Below are positions 49,861 through 63,100 of a stretch of DNA of 64,000 bases, piece after piece (position 1 is the stretch's first letter; each line of letters opens with the position of its first letter). The notes beneath the pieces are model-generated. The model ran no database searches. It was not told the origin of the DNA and worked only from the letters and a program-made list of their open reading frames with translations. Origin of the DNA: Ptiloglossa arizonensis (taxonomy: Eukaryota > Arthropoda > Insecta > Hymenoptera > Colletidae); assembly GCF_051014685.1 (NCBI RefSeq), contig NW_027479249.1, positions 62,001 through 126,000 on the forward strand, given 5' to 3'. The position numbers were made by a program, and so were the translations under genes.

Positions 49861-52800
49861 GTTTCTCAAGCATTCCTTAACTTCAAACTCCCATATCTCG
49901 CGAACGGATTGACGAACTCGGGAAATTCCTGTTGCATCTGAAAGTAGAATCTCGCCCCATTACAAAGGTATGTGTATTTTTCCCCTAGGCCATTCCAGTT
50001 ATTGGTTTCGAGTATCACACTTGCGAAAATTTGAATGGTTTCTCACCCATTCTTTAACTTCAAACTCCCATATCTCGCGAACGGATTGACGAATTCGACA
50101 AATTCCACTTGCATCTGATAGTAGAAACTCGCCCGAGTACAAAGGTATGTGTATTTTTCCCCTAGGCCATTGTAGTTATTGGTTTCGAGTAGCAGACTTG
50201 CTAAAATTTTGATGGTTTCTCAACCATTCCTTAACTTCAAACTCCGATACCTCGCGAACGGATTGGCGAACTCGAGAAGTTCCTGTCGCCTCTGAAAGTA
50301 GAAACTTGCCCGATTACAATGGTGTGTGTACTTTTCCCCTAAGCCGTTCCGGTTATTGGTTTCGCGTATCAGACTTGCGAAAATTTTGATGGTTTCTCAA
50401 CCAATCCTTAACTTCTAACTCCCATATCTCGCGAACGGATTGGCGAGCTCGAGAAATTCCTGTTGCATCTGAAAGTAGAAACTCGCCCGATTACAAAGGT
50501 ATGTATATTTTTCCCCTAGGCCATTCCAGTTATTGGTTTCGAGTATCAGACTTGCGAAAATTTTGATGGTTTCTCAAGCATTCCTTAACTTCAAACTCCC
50601 ATATCTCGCGAACGGATTGACGAACTCGGGAAATTCCTGTTGCATCTGAAAGTAGAATCTCGACCCATTACAATGGTGTGTGTACTTTTCCCCTAGGCCA
50701 TTCCAGTTATTGGTTTCGAGTATCAGACTTGCGGAAATTTTGATGGTTTCTCAACCATTCCTTAACTTCAAACTCCCATATCTCGCGAACGGATTGACGA
50801 GCTCGAGAAATTACTGTTGCATCTGAAAGTAGAAACTCGCCCGATTATAAAGGTATGTGTATTTTTCCCCTAGGCCATTCCAGTTATTGGATTCGAGTAT
50901 CAGACTTGCGAAAATTTTGATGATTTCTCAACCAGTCCTTAACTTCAAACTCCCATATCTCGCGAACGGATTGACGAACTCGAGGAATTGCCCTTGCATC
51001 TGAAAGTAGAAACTCGACTCATTACAATGGTGTGTGTACTTTTCCCCTAGGCCTTTGTAGTTATTGGTTTCGAGTATCAGACTTGCGAAAATTTTGATGG
51101 TTTCTCAAGCATTCCTTAACTTCAAACTCACATATCTCGCGAACGGATTGCCGAATCCTAAAAATTTCTGTTGCATCTGAAAGTAGAAACTCTCCCGATT
51201 ACAACGGTATGGGTATTTTTCCCCCAGGCTGTTGTAGTTATTTTTTTCGAGTATCAGACTTGCGAAAATTTTGATGGTTTCTCAACCATTCCTTAACTTC
51301 AAACTCCCATATCTCGCGAACGGATTGACGAACTCGAGAAGTTCCTGTCGCCTCTGAAAGTAGAAACTTGCCCCATTACAATGGTGTGTGTACCTTTCCC
51401 CTAGGCCATTCCAGTTATTGGTTTCGAGTATCAGACTTGCGAAATTTGTGATGGTTTCTCAACCATTCCTTAATTTCAAACTCCCATATCTCGCGAACTG
51501 ATTGACGAACACGAGAAATTCCGTTTGCATCTGGAAGAAGAAACTCCCCCGATTACAACGGTGTGTGTATTTTTCCCCTAAGCCTTTGTATTTATTGGTT
51601 TCGAGTATCAGACTTGCGAAAATTTTGATGGTTTCTCAACCATTCCTTAACTTCAACCTCCCATATCTCACGAACGGATTGACGAACTCGAGAAATTCCT
51701 GTTGCATCTTAAACCAGAAACTCGTCCGATTACAACGGTATGTGCATTTTTGCCCTAGGCCATAGTAGTTATTGGTTTCGAGTATCACACTTGCGAAAAT
51801 TTTGATGGTTTCTCAACCATTCCTTAATTTCAAACTCCCATATCTCGCGAACTGATTGACGAACACGAGAAATTCTGTTTGCATCTGGAAGAAGAAACTC
51901 CCCCGATTACAACAGTATGTGTATTTTTCCCCTAGGCCTTTGTAGTTATTGGATTCGAGTATCAGACTTGCGAAAATTTTGATGGTTTCTCAACCAGTCC
52001 TTAACTTCAAACTCCCATATCTCGCGAACGGATTGACGAACTCGAGGAATTCCCCTTGCATCTGAAAGTAGAAACTCGACACATTACAATGGTGTGGTAC
52101 TTTTCCCCTAGGCCATTCCAGTTATTGGTTTCGAGTATCACACTTGCGAAAATTTTGATGGTTTCTCAACCATTCCTTAACTTCAAACTCCCATATCTCG
52201 CGAACGGATTGACGAACTCGGGAAATTCCTGTTGCATCTGAAAGTAGAAACTCGACTCATTACAATGGTGTGGTACTTTTCCCCTAGGCCATTCCAGTTA
52301 TTGGTTTCGAGTATCACACTTGCGAAAATTTTGATGGTTTCTCAACCATTCTTTAACTTCAAACTCCCATATCTCGCGAACGGATTGACGAACACGAGAA
52401 ATTCCGTTTGCATCTGGAAGAAGAAACTACCCCGATTACAACGGTATGTGTATTTTTCCCCTAAGCCTTTGTATTTATTGGTTTCGAGTATCAGACTTGC
52501 GAAAATTTTGATGGTTTCTCAATCGTTCCTTAATTTCAAACTCCCTTATCTCGCGAACGGATTGACGAACTCGAGAAATTCCTGTTGCATCTGATACCAG
52601 AAACTGGTCCGATTACAACGGTATGTGTATTTTTGCCCTAGGCCATAGTAGTTATTGGTTTCGAGTATCAGACTTGCGAAAATTTTGATGGTTTCTCAAC
52701 CATTCCTTAACTTCAAACTCCGATACCACGCGAACGGATTGGCGAACTCGAGAAGTTCCTGTTTCATCTGAAAGTAGAAACTTGCCCGATTACAAAGGTA

Positions 52801-53070
52801 TGTGTATTTTTCCCCTAGGCCTTTGTAGTTATTGGATTCGAGTATCAGACTTGCGAAAATTTTGATGATTTATCAACCAGTCCTTAATTTCAAACTCCCA
52901 TATCTCGCGAACGGATTGACGAACTCGGGAAATTCCTGTTGCATCTGAAAGTAGAATCTCGCCCCATTACAATGGTGTGTGTACTTTTCCCCTAGGCCAT
53001 TCCAGTTATTGGTTTCGAGTATCAGACTTGTGGAAATTTTGATGGTTTCTCAGCCATTCCTTAACTTCAA
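47970..53070 (+). repeat. ~5.1 kb block, copy 2 (offset 9,490)
   Basis: Partner of 38480-43580 with no net indel. It ends near 53,070, where the sequence switches to the CTCACATATC / CGAATCCAAAAAATTTC subtype typical of 6.9-9.4 kb. That switch is itself repeated 7,609 bp later at 60.68 kb, so it existed before the terminal duplication. Confidence 0.85.
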
Positions 53071-56000
53071 ACTCACATATCTCGCGAACGGATTGCCGAA
53101 TCCAAAAAATTTCGGTTGCATCTGAAAGTAGAAACTCTCCCGATTACAACGGTATGTGTATTTTTCCCCCAGGCTGTTGTAGTTATTTTTTTCGAGTATC
53201 AGACTTGCGAAAATTTTGATGATTTCCCAACCATTCCTTAACTTCGAACTCCCATATCTCGCGAACGGATTGACGAACTCGAGAAATTCCTGTTGCATCT
53301 GAAAGTAGAAACAAGCCCGATTACAAAGGTATGTGTATTTGTCCCCTAGGCCATAGTATTTATTGGTTTCCTGTATCAGACTTCCGAAAATTGTGATGGT
53401 CTCCCAACCATTCCTTAACTTCAAACTCCTATATCTCGCGAACGGATTGACGAACTCGAGAAATTCCGTTTGCATCTGGAAGAAGAAACTCCCCCGATTA
53501 CAACGGTATGTGTATTTTTCCCCTAGGCCTTTGTAGTTATTGGATTCGAGTATCAGACTTGCGAAAATTTTGATGGTTTCTCAACCAGTCCTTAACTTCA
53601 AACTCCCATATCTCGCGAACGGATTGACGAACTCGAGGAATTCCCCTTGCATCTGAAAGTAGAAACTCGACTCATTACAATGGTGTGTGTACTTTTCCCC
53701 TAGGCCATTCCAGTTATTGGTTTCGAGTATCACACTTGCGAAAATTTTGATGGTCTCTCAACCATTCCTTAACTTCAAACTCCCATATCTCGCGAACGGA
53801 TTGCCGAATCCTAAAAATTTCTGTTGCATCTGAAAGTAGAAGCTCTCCCGATTACAACGGTATGTGTATTTTTCCCCCAGGCTGTTGTAGTTATTTTTTT
53901 CGAGTATCAGACTTGCGAAAATTTTGATGATTTCCCAACCATTCCTTAACTTCGAACTCCCATATCTCGCGAACGGATTGACGAACTCGAGAAATTCCTG
54001 TTGCATCTGAAAGTAGAAACTCGCCCGATTACAAAGGTATGTGTATTTGTCCCCTAGGCCATAGTATTTATTGGTTTCGTGTATCAGACTTCCGAAAATT
54101 GTGATGGTCTCCCAACCATTCCTTAACTTCAAACTCCCATATCTCGCGAACGGATTGACGAACTCGAGAAATTCCTGTTGCATCTGAAAGTAGAAACTCG
54201 CCCGATTACAAAGGTATGTTTATTTTTCCCCTGGGCCATAGTATTTATTGGTTTCGTGTATCAAGCTTCCGAAAATTGTGATGGTCTCACAACCATTCCT
54301 TAACTTCAAACTCCCATATCTCGCGAACGGATTGACGAACTCGAATATTTCCTGCTGCATCTGAAAGTAGAAAGTCTACCGATTACAAGGGTGTGTTTAC
54401 TTTTCCCCTAGGTCATTCCAGTTATTCGTTTCTAGCATCAGAATTGCGAAAATTTTGATAGTTTCTCAACCATTCCTTAACTTCAAACCCCCATATCTCG
54501 CGAACGGATTGTCGAACTCGAGAAATTCCGTTTGCATCTGGAAGAAGAAACTCCCACGATTACAACGGTATGTGTATTTTTCCCCTAGGCCTTTGTAGTT
54601 ATTGGATTCGAGTATCAGACTTGCGAAAATTTTGATGGTTTCTCAACCAGTCCTTAACTTCAAACTCCCATATCTCGCGAACGGATTGACGAACTCGGGA
54701 AATTCCTGTTGCATCTGAAAGTAGAATCTCGCCCGATTACAAAGGTATGCGTATTTTTCCCCTAGGCCATTCCAGTTATTGGTTTCGAGTATCACAATTG
54801 CGAAAATTTTGATGGTTTCTCACCCATTCTTTAACTTCAAACTCCCATAACTCGCGAACGGATTGACGAATTCGACAAATTCCTCTTGCATCTGAAAGTA
54901 GAAACTCGCCCGAGTACAAAGGTATGTGCATTTTTGCCCTAGGCACTAGTAGTTATTGGTTTCGAGTATCAGACCTGCGAAAATTTTGATGGTTTCTCAA
55001 CCATTCCTTAACTTCAAATTCCCATAGCTCGCGAACGGATTGACGAACTCGAGAAATTCCTGTTGCATCTGAAAGTAGAAACTCGCCCGATTACAATGGT
55101 ATGTGTACTTTTCCCGTAGGCCATTCCAGTTAATGGGATCGAGTAGCAGACTTGCGATAATTTTGATGGTTTCTCAACCATTCCTTAACTTCAAACTCCC
55201 ATATCTCGCGAACGGAATGACGAACTCGAGAAGTTCCTGTTGCATCTGAAAGTAGAAAGTCGACCGATTACAATGGTGTGTGTACTTTTACCCTAGGTCA
55301 TCCCAGTTATTCGTTTCGAGTATCAGACTTGCGAGAATTTTGATGGTTTCTCAAGCATTCCTTAACTTCAAACTCCCATATCTCGCGAACGGATTGACGA
55401 ACTCGAGAAATTCCTGTTGCATCTGAAAGTAGAAACTCAGCCGATTACAAAGGTATGTGCATTTTTCCCCTAGGCCATTCCAGTTGATGGTTTCGAGTAT
55501 CAAACCTGCGAAAATTTTGATGGTTTCTCTACCATTCCTTAACTTCAAACTCCCATACCTCGCGAACGGATTGACGAACTCGAGAAATTCCTGTTGAATG
55601 TGGAAGTAGAAACTCGCCCGATTACAACGGTATGTGTATTTTTCCCCTAGGCCTTTGTAGTTATTGGTTTCGAGTATCAGACTTGCGAAAATTTTTATGG
55701 TTTCTCAACCATTCCTTAACTTCAAACTCCCATATCTCGCGAGCGCATTGACGAACTCGAGAAATTCCTGTTGCATCTGAAAGTAGAAACTAGCCCGATT
55801 ACAATGGTGTGTGTACTTTTCCCCTAGGCCATTCCAGTTATTGGTTTCGAGTATTCGACCAGCGAAAATTTTGATGGTTTCTCAACCATTCCTTAACTTT
55901 AAACTCCCATATCTCGCGAATGGATTGACGAACTCGAGAAATTCCTGTTGCATGTGGAAGTAGAAACTCGCCCGATTACAACGGTATGTGTATTTTTCCC

Positions 56001-57150
56001 CAAGGCCTTTGTAGTTATTGGTTTCGAGTATCAGACTTGCGAAAATTTTGATGGTATCTCAACCATTCCTTAACTTCAAACTGCCATATCTCGCGAACGG
56101 ATTGACGAACTCGAGAAATTCCTGTTGCATCTGAAAGTAGAAACTCGCCCGATTACAAAGGAATGTGTATTTTTCCCCTAGGCCATTGTAGTTATTGGTT
56201 TCGAGTATCAGACTTGCGAAAATTTTGATGGTTTCTCAACCATTCCTTAACTTCACACTTACATATCTCGCGAACGGATTGACGAACTCGAGAAATTCCT
56301 GTTGTATCTGAAAGTAGAAACTCGCCCGGTTAGAATGGTGTGTGTACTTCTCCCCTAGGCCATTCCAGTTATTGGTTTCGTGTATCGGACCTGCGAAAAT
56401 TTTGATGGTTTCTCAAACATTCCTTAACTTCAAACTCCCATATCTCGCGAACGGATTGACGAACTCGGGAAATTCCTGTTGCATCTGAAAGTAGAAACTC
56501 GCCCGATTGCAACGGTATGTGTATTTTTCCCCTAGGCCATTGTAGTTATTGGTTTCGAGTATCAGACTTGCTAAAATTTTGGTGGTTTCTCAACCATTCC
56601 TTAACTTCACACTTACATATCTCGCGCACGGATTGACGAACTCGAGAAATTCCTGTTGTATCTGAAAGTAGAAACTCGCCCGGTTAGAATGGTGTGTGTA
56701 CTTCTCCCCTAGGCCATTCCAGTTATTGGTTTCGTGTATCAGACCTGCGAAAATTTTGATGGTTTCTCAAACATTCCTTAACTTCAAACTCCCATATCTC
56801 GCGAACGGATTGACGAACTCGAGAAATTCCTGTTGCATCTGAAAGTAGAAACTCGCCCGATTGCAACGGTATGTGTATTTTTCCCCTAGGCCATTGTAGT
56901 TATTGGTTTCGAGTATCAGACTTGCTAAAATTTTGGTGATTTCTCAACCATTCCTTAACTTCACACTTACATATCTCGCGAACGGATTGACCAACTCGAG
57001 AATTTCCTATTGCATCTGAAAGCAGAAACTCGCCCGGTTACAACGGTATGTGCATTATTGCCCTAGGCCATAGTAGTTATTGGTTTCGAGTATCAGACTT
57101 GTGAAAATTTTGATGGTTTCTCAACCATTCCTTAACTTCAAACTCCCATA
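49365..57150 (+). repeat. 7.8 kb HOR, copy 1 (44 units)
   Basis: Tandem with 57151-64000. The offset is 7,786 bp at the left (ATCTGGCGAACGG unit at 49512 and 57298). It is 7,609 bp from about 51 kb onward (51502 and 59111, 53050 and 60659, 55351 and 62960). The 177-bp step is one whole unit near 50,581-50,757 that is absent from copy 2. The copies are nearly identical by eye. Differences noticed include TTTGTATTT versus TTGGTATTT (52468, 60077), TTTCGGTTGC versus TTTCTGTTGC (near 53110, 60719) and GACGAACTC versus GACGATCTC (55397, 63006). Confidence 0.9.
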
Positions 57151-60100
57151 TCTCGCGAAAGGATTGACGAATTCGAGGAATTCCCCTTGCATCTGAAAGT
57201 AGAAACTCGACTCATTACAATGGTGTGTGTACTTTTCCCCTAGGTCATTCCAGTTATTCGTTCCTAGCATCAGAATTGCGAAAATTTTGATGGTTTCTCA
57301 AACATTCCTTAACTTCAAACTCCCATATCTGGCGAACGGATTGACGAACTCGAGAAATTCCTGTTGTATCTGAAAGTAGAAACTCGCCCGATTACAAAGG
57401 TATGTGTATTTTTCCCCTAGGCCATAGTATTTATTGGTTTCGTGTATCAGACTTCCGAAAATTGTGATGGTCTCACAACCATTCCTTAACTTCAAACTCC
57501 CATATCTCCCGAACGGATTGACGAACTCGATCATTTCCTGCTGCATCTGAAAGTAGAAAGTCTACCGATTACAAGGGTGTGTTTGCTTTTCCCCTAGGTC
57601 ATTCCAGTTATTCGTTCCTAGCATCAGAATTGCGAAAATTTTGATGGTTTCTCAAGCATTCCTTAACTTCAAACTCCCATATCTCGCGAACGGATTGACG
57701 AACTCGGGAAATTCCTGTTGCATCTGAAAGTAGAATCTCGCCCCATTACAAAGGTATGTGTATTTTTCCCCTAGGCCATTCCAGTTATTGGTTTCGAGTA
57801 TCACACTTGCGAAAATTTGAATGGTTTCTCACCCATTCTTTAACTTCAAACTCCCATATCTCGCGAACGGATTGACGAATTCGACAAATTCCACTTGCAT
57901 CTGATAGTAGAAACTCGCCCGAGTACAAAGGTATGTGTATTTTTCCCCTAGGCCATTGTAGTTATTGGTTTCGAGTAGCAGACTTGCTAAAATTTTGATG
58001 GTTTCTCAACCATTCCTTAACTTCAAACTCCGATACCTCGCGAACGGATTGGCGAACTCGAGAAGTTCCTGTCGCCTCTGAAAGTAGAAACTTGCCCGAT
58101 TACAATGGTGTGTGTACTTTTCCCCTAAGCCGTTCCGGTTATTGGTTTCGCGTATCAGACTTGCGAAAATTTTGATGGTTTCTCAACCAATCCTTAACTT
58201 CTAACTCCCATATCTCGCGAACGGATTGGCGAGCTCGAGAAATTCCTGTTGCATCTGAAAGTAGAAACTCGCCCGATTACAAAGGTATGTATATTTTTCC
58301 CCTAGGCCATTCCAGTTATTGGTTTCGAGTATCAGACTTGCGAAAATTTTGATGGTTTCTCAAGCATTCCTTAACTTCAAACTCCCATATCTCGCGAACG
58401 GATTGACGAGCTCGAGAAATTACTGTTGCATCTGAAAGTAGAAACTCGCCCGATTATAAAGGTATGTGTATTTTTCCCCTAGGCCATTCCAGTTATTGGA
58501 TTCGAGTATCAGACTTGCGAAAATTTTGATGATTTCTCAACCAGTCCTTAACTTCAAACTCCCATATCTCGCGAACGGATTGACGAACTCGAGGAATTGC
58601 CCTTGCATCTGAAAGTAGAAACTCGACTCATTACAATGGTGTGTGTACTTTTCCCCTAGGCCTTTGTAGTTATTGGTTTCGAGTATCAGACTTGCGAAAA
58701 TTTTGATGGTTTCTCAAGCATTCCTTAACTTCAAACTCACATATCTCGCGAACGGATTGCCGAATCCTAAAAATTTCTGTTGCATCTGAAAGTAGAAACT
58801 CTCCCGATTACAACGGTATGGGTATTTTTCCCCCAGGCTGTTGTAGTTATTTTTTTCGAGTATCAGACTTGCGAAAATTTTGATGGTTTCTCAACCATTC
58901 CTTAACTTCAAACTCCCATATCTCGCGAACGGATTGACGAACTCGAGAAGTTCCTGTCGCCTCTGAAAGTAGAAACTTGCCCCATTACAATGGTGTGTGT
59001 ACCTTTCCCCTAGGCCATTCCAGTTATTGGTTTCGAGTATCAGACTTGCGAAATTTGTGATGGTTTCTCAACCATTCCTTAATTTCAAACTCCCATATCT
59101 CGCGAACTGATTGACGAACACGAGAAATTCCGTTTGCATCTGGAAGAAGAAACTCCCCCGATTACAACGGTGTGTGTATTTTTCCCCTAAGCCTTTGTAT
59201 TTATTGGTTTCGAGTATCAGACTTGCGAAAATTTTGATGGTTTCTCAACCATTCCTTAACTTCAACCTCCCATATCTCACGAACGGATTGACGAACTCGA
59301 GAAATTCCTGTTGCATCTTAAACCAGAAACTCGTCCGATTACAACGGTATGTGCATTTTTGCCCTAGGCCATAGTAGTTATTGGTTTCGAGTATCACACT
59401 TGCGAAAATTTTGATGGTTTCTCAACCATTCCTTAATTTCAAACTCCCATATCTCGCGAACTGATTGACGAACACGAGAAATTCTGTTTGCATCTGGAAG
59501 AAGAAACTCCCCCGATTACAACAGTATGTGTATTTTTCCCCTAGGCCTTTGTAGTTATTGGATTCGAGTATCAGACTTGCGAAAATTTTGATGGTTTCTC
59601 AACCAGTCCTTAACTTCAAACTCCCATATCTCGCGAACGGATTGACGAACTCGAGGAATTCCCCTTGCATCTGAAAGTAGAAACTCGACACATTACAATG
59701 GTGTGGTACTTTTCCCCTAGGCCATTCCAGTTATTGGTTTCGAGTATCACACTTGCGAAAATTTTGATGGTTTCTCAACCATTCCTTAACTTCAAACTCC
59801 CATATCTCGCGAACGGATTGACGAACTCGGGAAATTCCTGTTGCATCTGAAAGTAGAAACTCGACTCATTACAATGGTGTGGTACTTTTCCCCTAGGCCA
59901 TTCCAGTTATTGGTTTCGAGTATCACACTTGCGAAAATTTTGATGGTTTCTCAACCATTCTTTAACTTCAAACTCCCATATCTCGCGAACGGATTGACGA
60001 ACACGAGAAATTCCGTTTGCATCTGGAAGAAGAAACTACCCCGATTACAACGGTATGTGTATTTTTCCCCTAAGCCTTGGTATTTATTGGTTTCGAGTAT

Positions 60101-63100
60101 CAGACTTGCGAAAATTTTGATGGTTTCTCAATCGTTCCTTAATTTCAAACTCCCTTATCTCGCGAACGGATTGACGAACTCGAGAAATTCCTGTTGCATC
60201 TGATACCAGAAACTGGTCCGATTACAACGGTATGTGTATTTTTGCCCTAGGCCATAGTAGTTATTGGTTTCGAGTATCAGACTTGCGAAAATTTTGATGG
60301 TTTCTCAACCATTCCTTAACTTCAAACTCCGATACCACGCGAACGGATTGGCGAACTCGAGAAGTTCCTGTTTCATCTGAAAGTAGAAACTTGCCCGATT
60401 ACAAAGGTATGTGTATTTTTCCCCTAGGCCTTTGTAGTTATTGGATTCGAGTATCAGACTTGCGAAAATTTTGATGATTTATCAACCAGTCCTTAATTTC
60501 AAACTCCCATATCTCGCGAACGGATTGACGAACTCGGGAAATTCCTGTTGCATCTGAAAGTAGAATCTCGCCCCATTACAATGGTGTGTGTACTTTTCCC
60601 CTAGGCCATTCCAGTTATTGGTTTCGAGTATCAGACTTGTGGAAATTTTGATGGTTTCTCAGCCATTCCTTAACTTCAAACTCACATATCTCGCGAACGG
60701 ATTGCCGAATCCAAAAAATTTCTGTTGCATCTGAAAGTAGAAACTCTCCCGATTACAACGGTATGTGTATTTTTCCCCCAGGCTGTTGTAGTTATTTTTT
60801 TCGAGTATCAGACTTGCGAAAATTTTGATGATTTCCCAACCATTCCTTAACTTCGAACTCCCATATCTCGCGAACGGATTGACGAACTCGAGAAATTCCT
60901 GTTGCATCTGAAAGTAGAAACAAGCCCGATTACAAAGGTATGTGTATTTGTCCCCTAGGCCATAGTATTTATTGGTTTCCTGTATCAGACTTCCGAAAAT
61001 TGTGATGGTCTCCCAACCATTCCTTAACTTCAAACTCCTATATCTCGCGAACGGATTGACGAACTCGAGAAATTCCGTTTGCATCTGGAAGAAGAAACTC
61101 CCCCGATTACAACGGTATGTGTATTTTTCCCCTAGGCCTTTGTAGTTATTGGATTCGAGTATCAGACTTGCGAAAATTTTGATGGTTTCTCAACCAGTCC
61201 TTAACTTCAAACTCCCATATCTCGCGAACGGATTGACGAACTCGAGGAATTCCCCTTGCATCTGAAAGTAGAAACTCGACTCATTACAATGGTGTGTGTA
61301 CTTTTCCCCTAGGCCATTCCAGTTATTGGTTTCGAGTATCACACTTGCGAAAATTTTGATGGTCTCTCAACCATTCCTTAACTTCAAACTCCCATATCTC
61401 GCGAACGGATTGCCGAATCCTAAAAATTTCTGTTGCATCTGAAAGTAGAAGCTCTCCCGATTACAACGGTATGTGTATTTTTCCCCCAGGCTGTTGTAGT
61501 TATTTTTTTCGAGTATCAGACTTGCGAAAATTTTGATGATTTCCCAACCATTCCTTAACTTCGAACTCCCATATCTCGCGAACGGATTGACGAACTCGAG
61601 AAATTCCTGTTGCATCTGAAAGTAGAAACTCGCCCGATTACAAAGGTATGTGTATTTGTCCCCTAGGCCATAGTATTTATTGGTTTCGTGTATCAGACTT
61701 CCGAAAATTGTGATGGTCTCCCAACCATTCCTTAACTTCAAACTCCCATATCTCGCGAACGGATTGACGAACTCGAGAAATTCCTGTTGCATCTGAAAGT
61801 AGAAACTCGCCCGATTACAAAGGTATGTTTATTTTTCCCCTGGGCCATAGTATTTATTGGTTTCGTGTATCAAGCTTCCGAAAATTGTGATGGTCTCACA
61901 ACCATTCCTTAACTTCAAACTCCCATATCTCGCGAACGGATTGACGAACTCGAATATTTCCTGCTGCATCTGAAAGTAGAAAGTCTACCGATTACAAGGG
62001 TGTGTTTACTTTTCCCCTAGGTCATTCCAGTTATTCGTTTCTAGCATCAGAATTGCGAAAATTTTGATAGTTTCTCAACCATTCCTTAACTTCAAACCCC
62101 CATATCTCGCGAACGGATTGTCGAACTCGAGAAATTCCGTTTGCATCTGGAAGAAGAAACTCCCACGATTACAACGGTATGTGTATTTTTCCCCTAGGCC
62201 TTTGTAGTTATTGGATTCGAGTATCAGACTTGCGAAAATTTTGATGGTTTCTCAACCAGTCCTTAACTTCAAACTCCCATATCTCGCGAACGGATTGACG
62301 AACTCGGGAAATTCCTGTTGCATCTGAAAGTAGAATCTCGCCCGATTACAAAGGTATGCGTATTTTTCCCCTAGGCCATTCCAGTTATTGGTTTCGAGTA
62401 TCACAATTGCGAAAATTTTGATGGTTTCTCACCCATTCTTTAACTTCAAACTCCCATAACTCGCGAACGGATTGACGAATTCGACAAATTCCTCTTGCAT
62501 CTGAAAGTAGAAACTCGCCCGAGTACAAAGGTATGTGCATTTTTGCCCTAGGCACTAGTAGTTATTGGTTTCGAGTATCAGACCTGCGAAAATTTTGATG
62601 GTTTCTCAACCATTCCTTAACTTCAAATTCCCATAGCTCGCGAACGGATTGACGAACTCGAGAAATTCCTGTTGCATCTGAAAGTAGAAACTCGCCCGAT
62701 TACAATGGTATGTGTACTTTTCCCGTAGGCCATTCCAGTTAATGGGATCGAGTAGCAGACTTGCGATAATTTTGATGGTTTCTCAACCATTCCTTAACTT
62801 CAAACTCCCATATCTCGCGAACGGAATGACGAACTCGAGAAGTTCCTGTTGCATCTGAAAGTAGAAAGTCGACCGATTACAATGGTGTGTGTACTTTTAC
62901 CCTAGGTCATCCCAGTTATTCGTTTCGAGTATCAGACTTGCGAGAATTTTGATGGTTTCTCAAGCATTCCTTAACTTCAAACTCCCATATCTCGCGAACG
63001 GATTGACGATCTCGAGAAATTCCTGTTGCATCTGAAAGTAGAAACTCAGCCGATTACAAAGGTATGTGCATTTTTCCCCTAGGCCATTCCAGTTGATGGT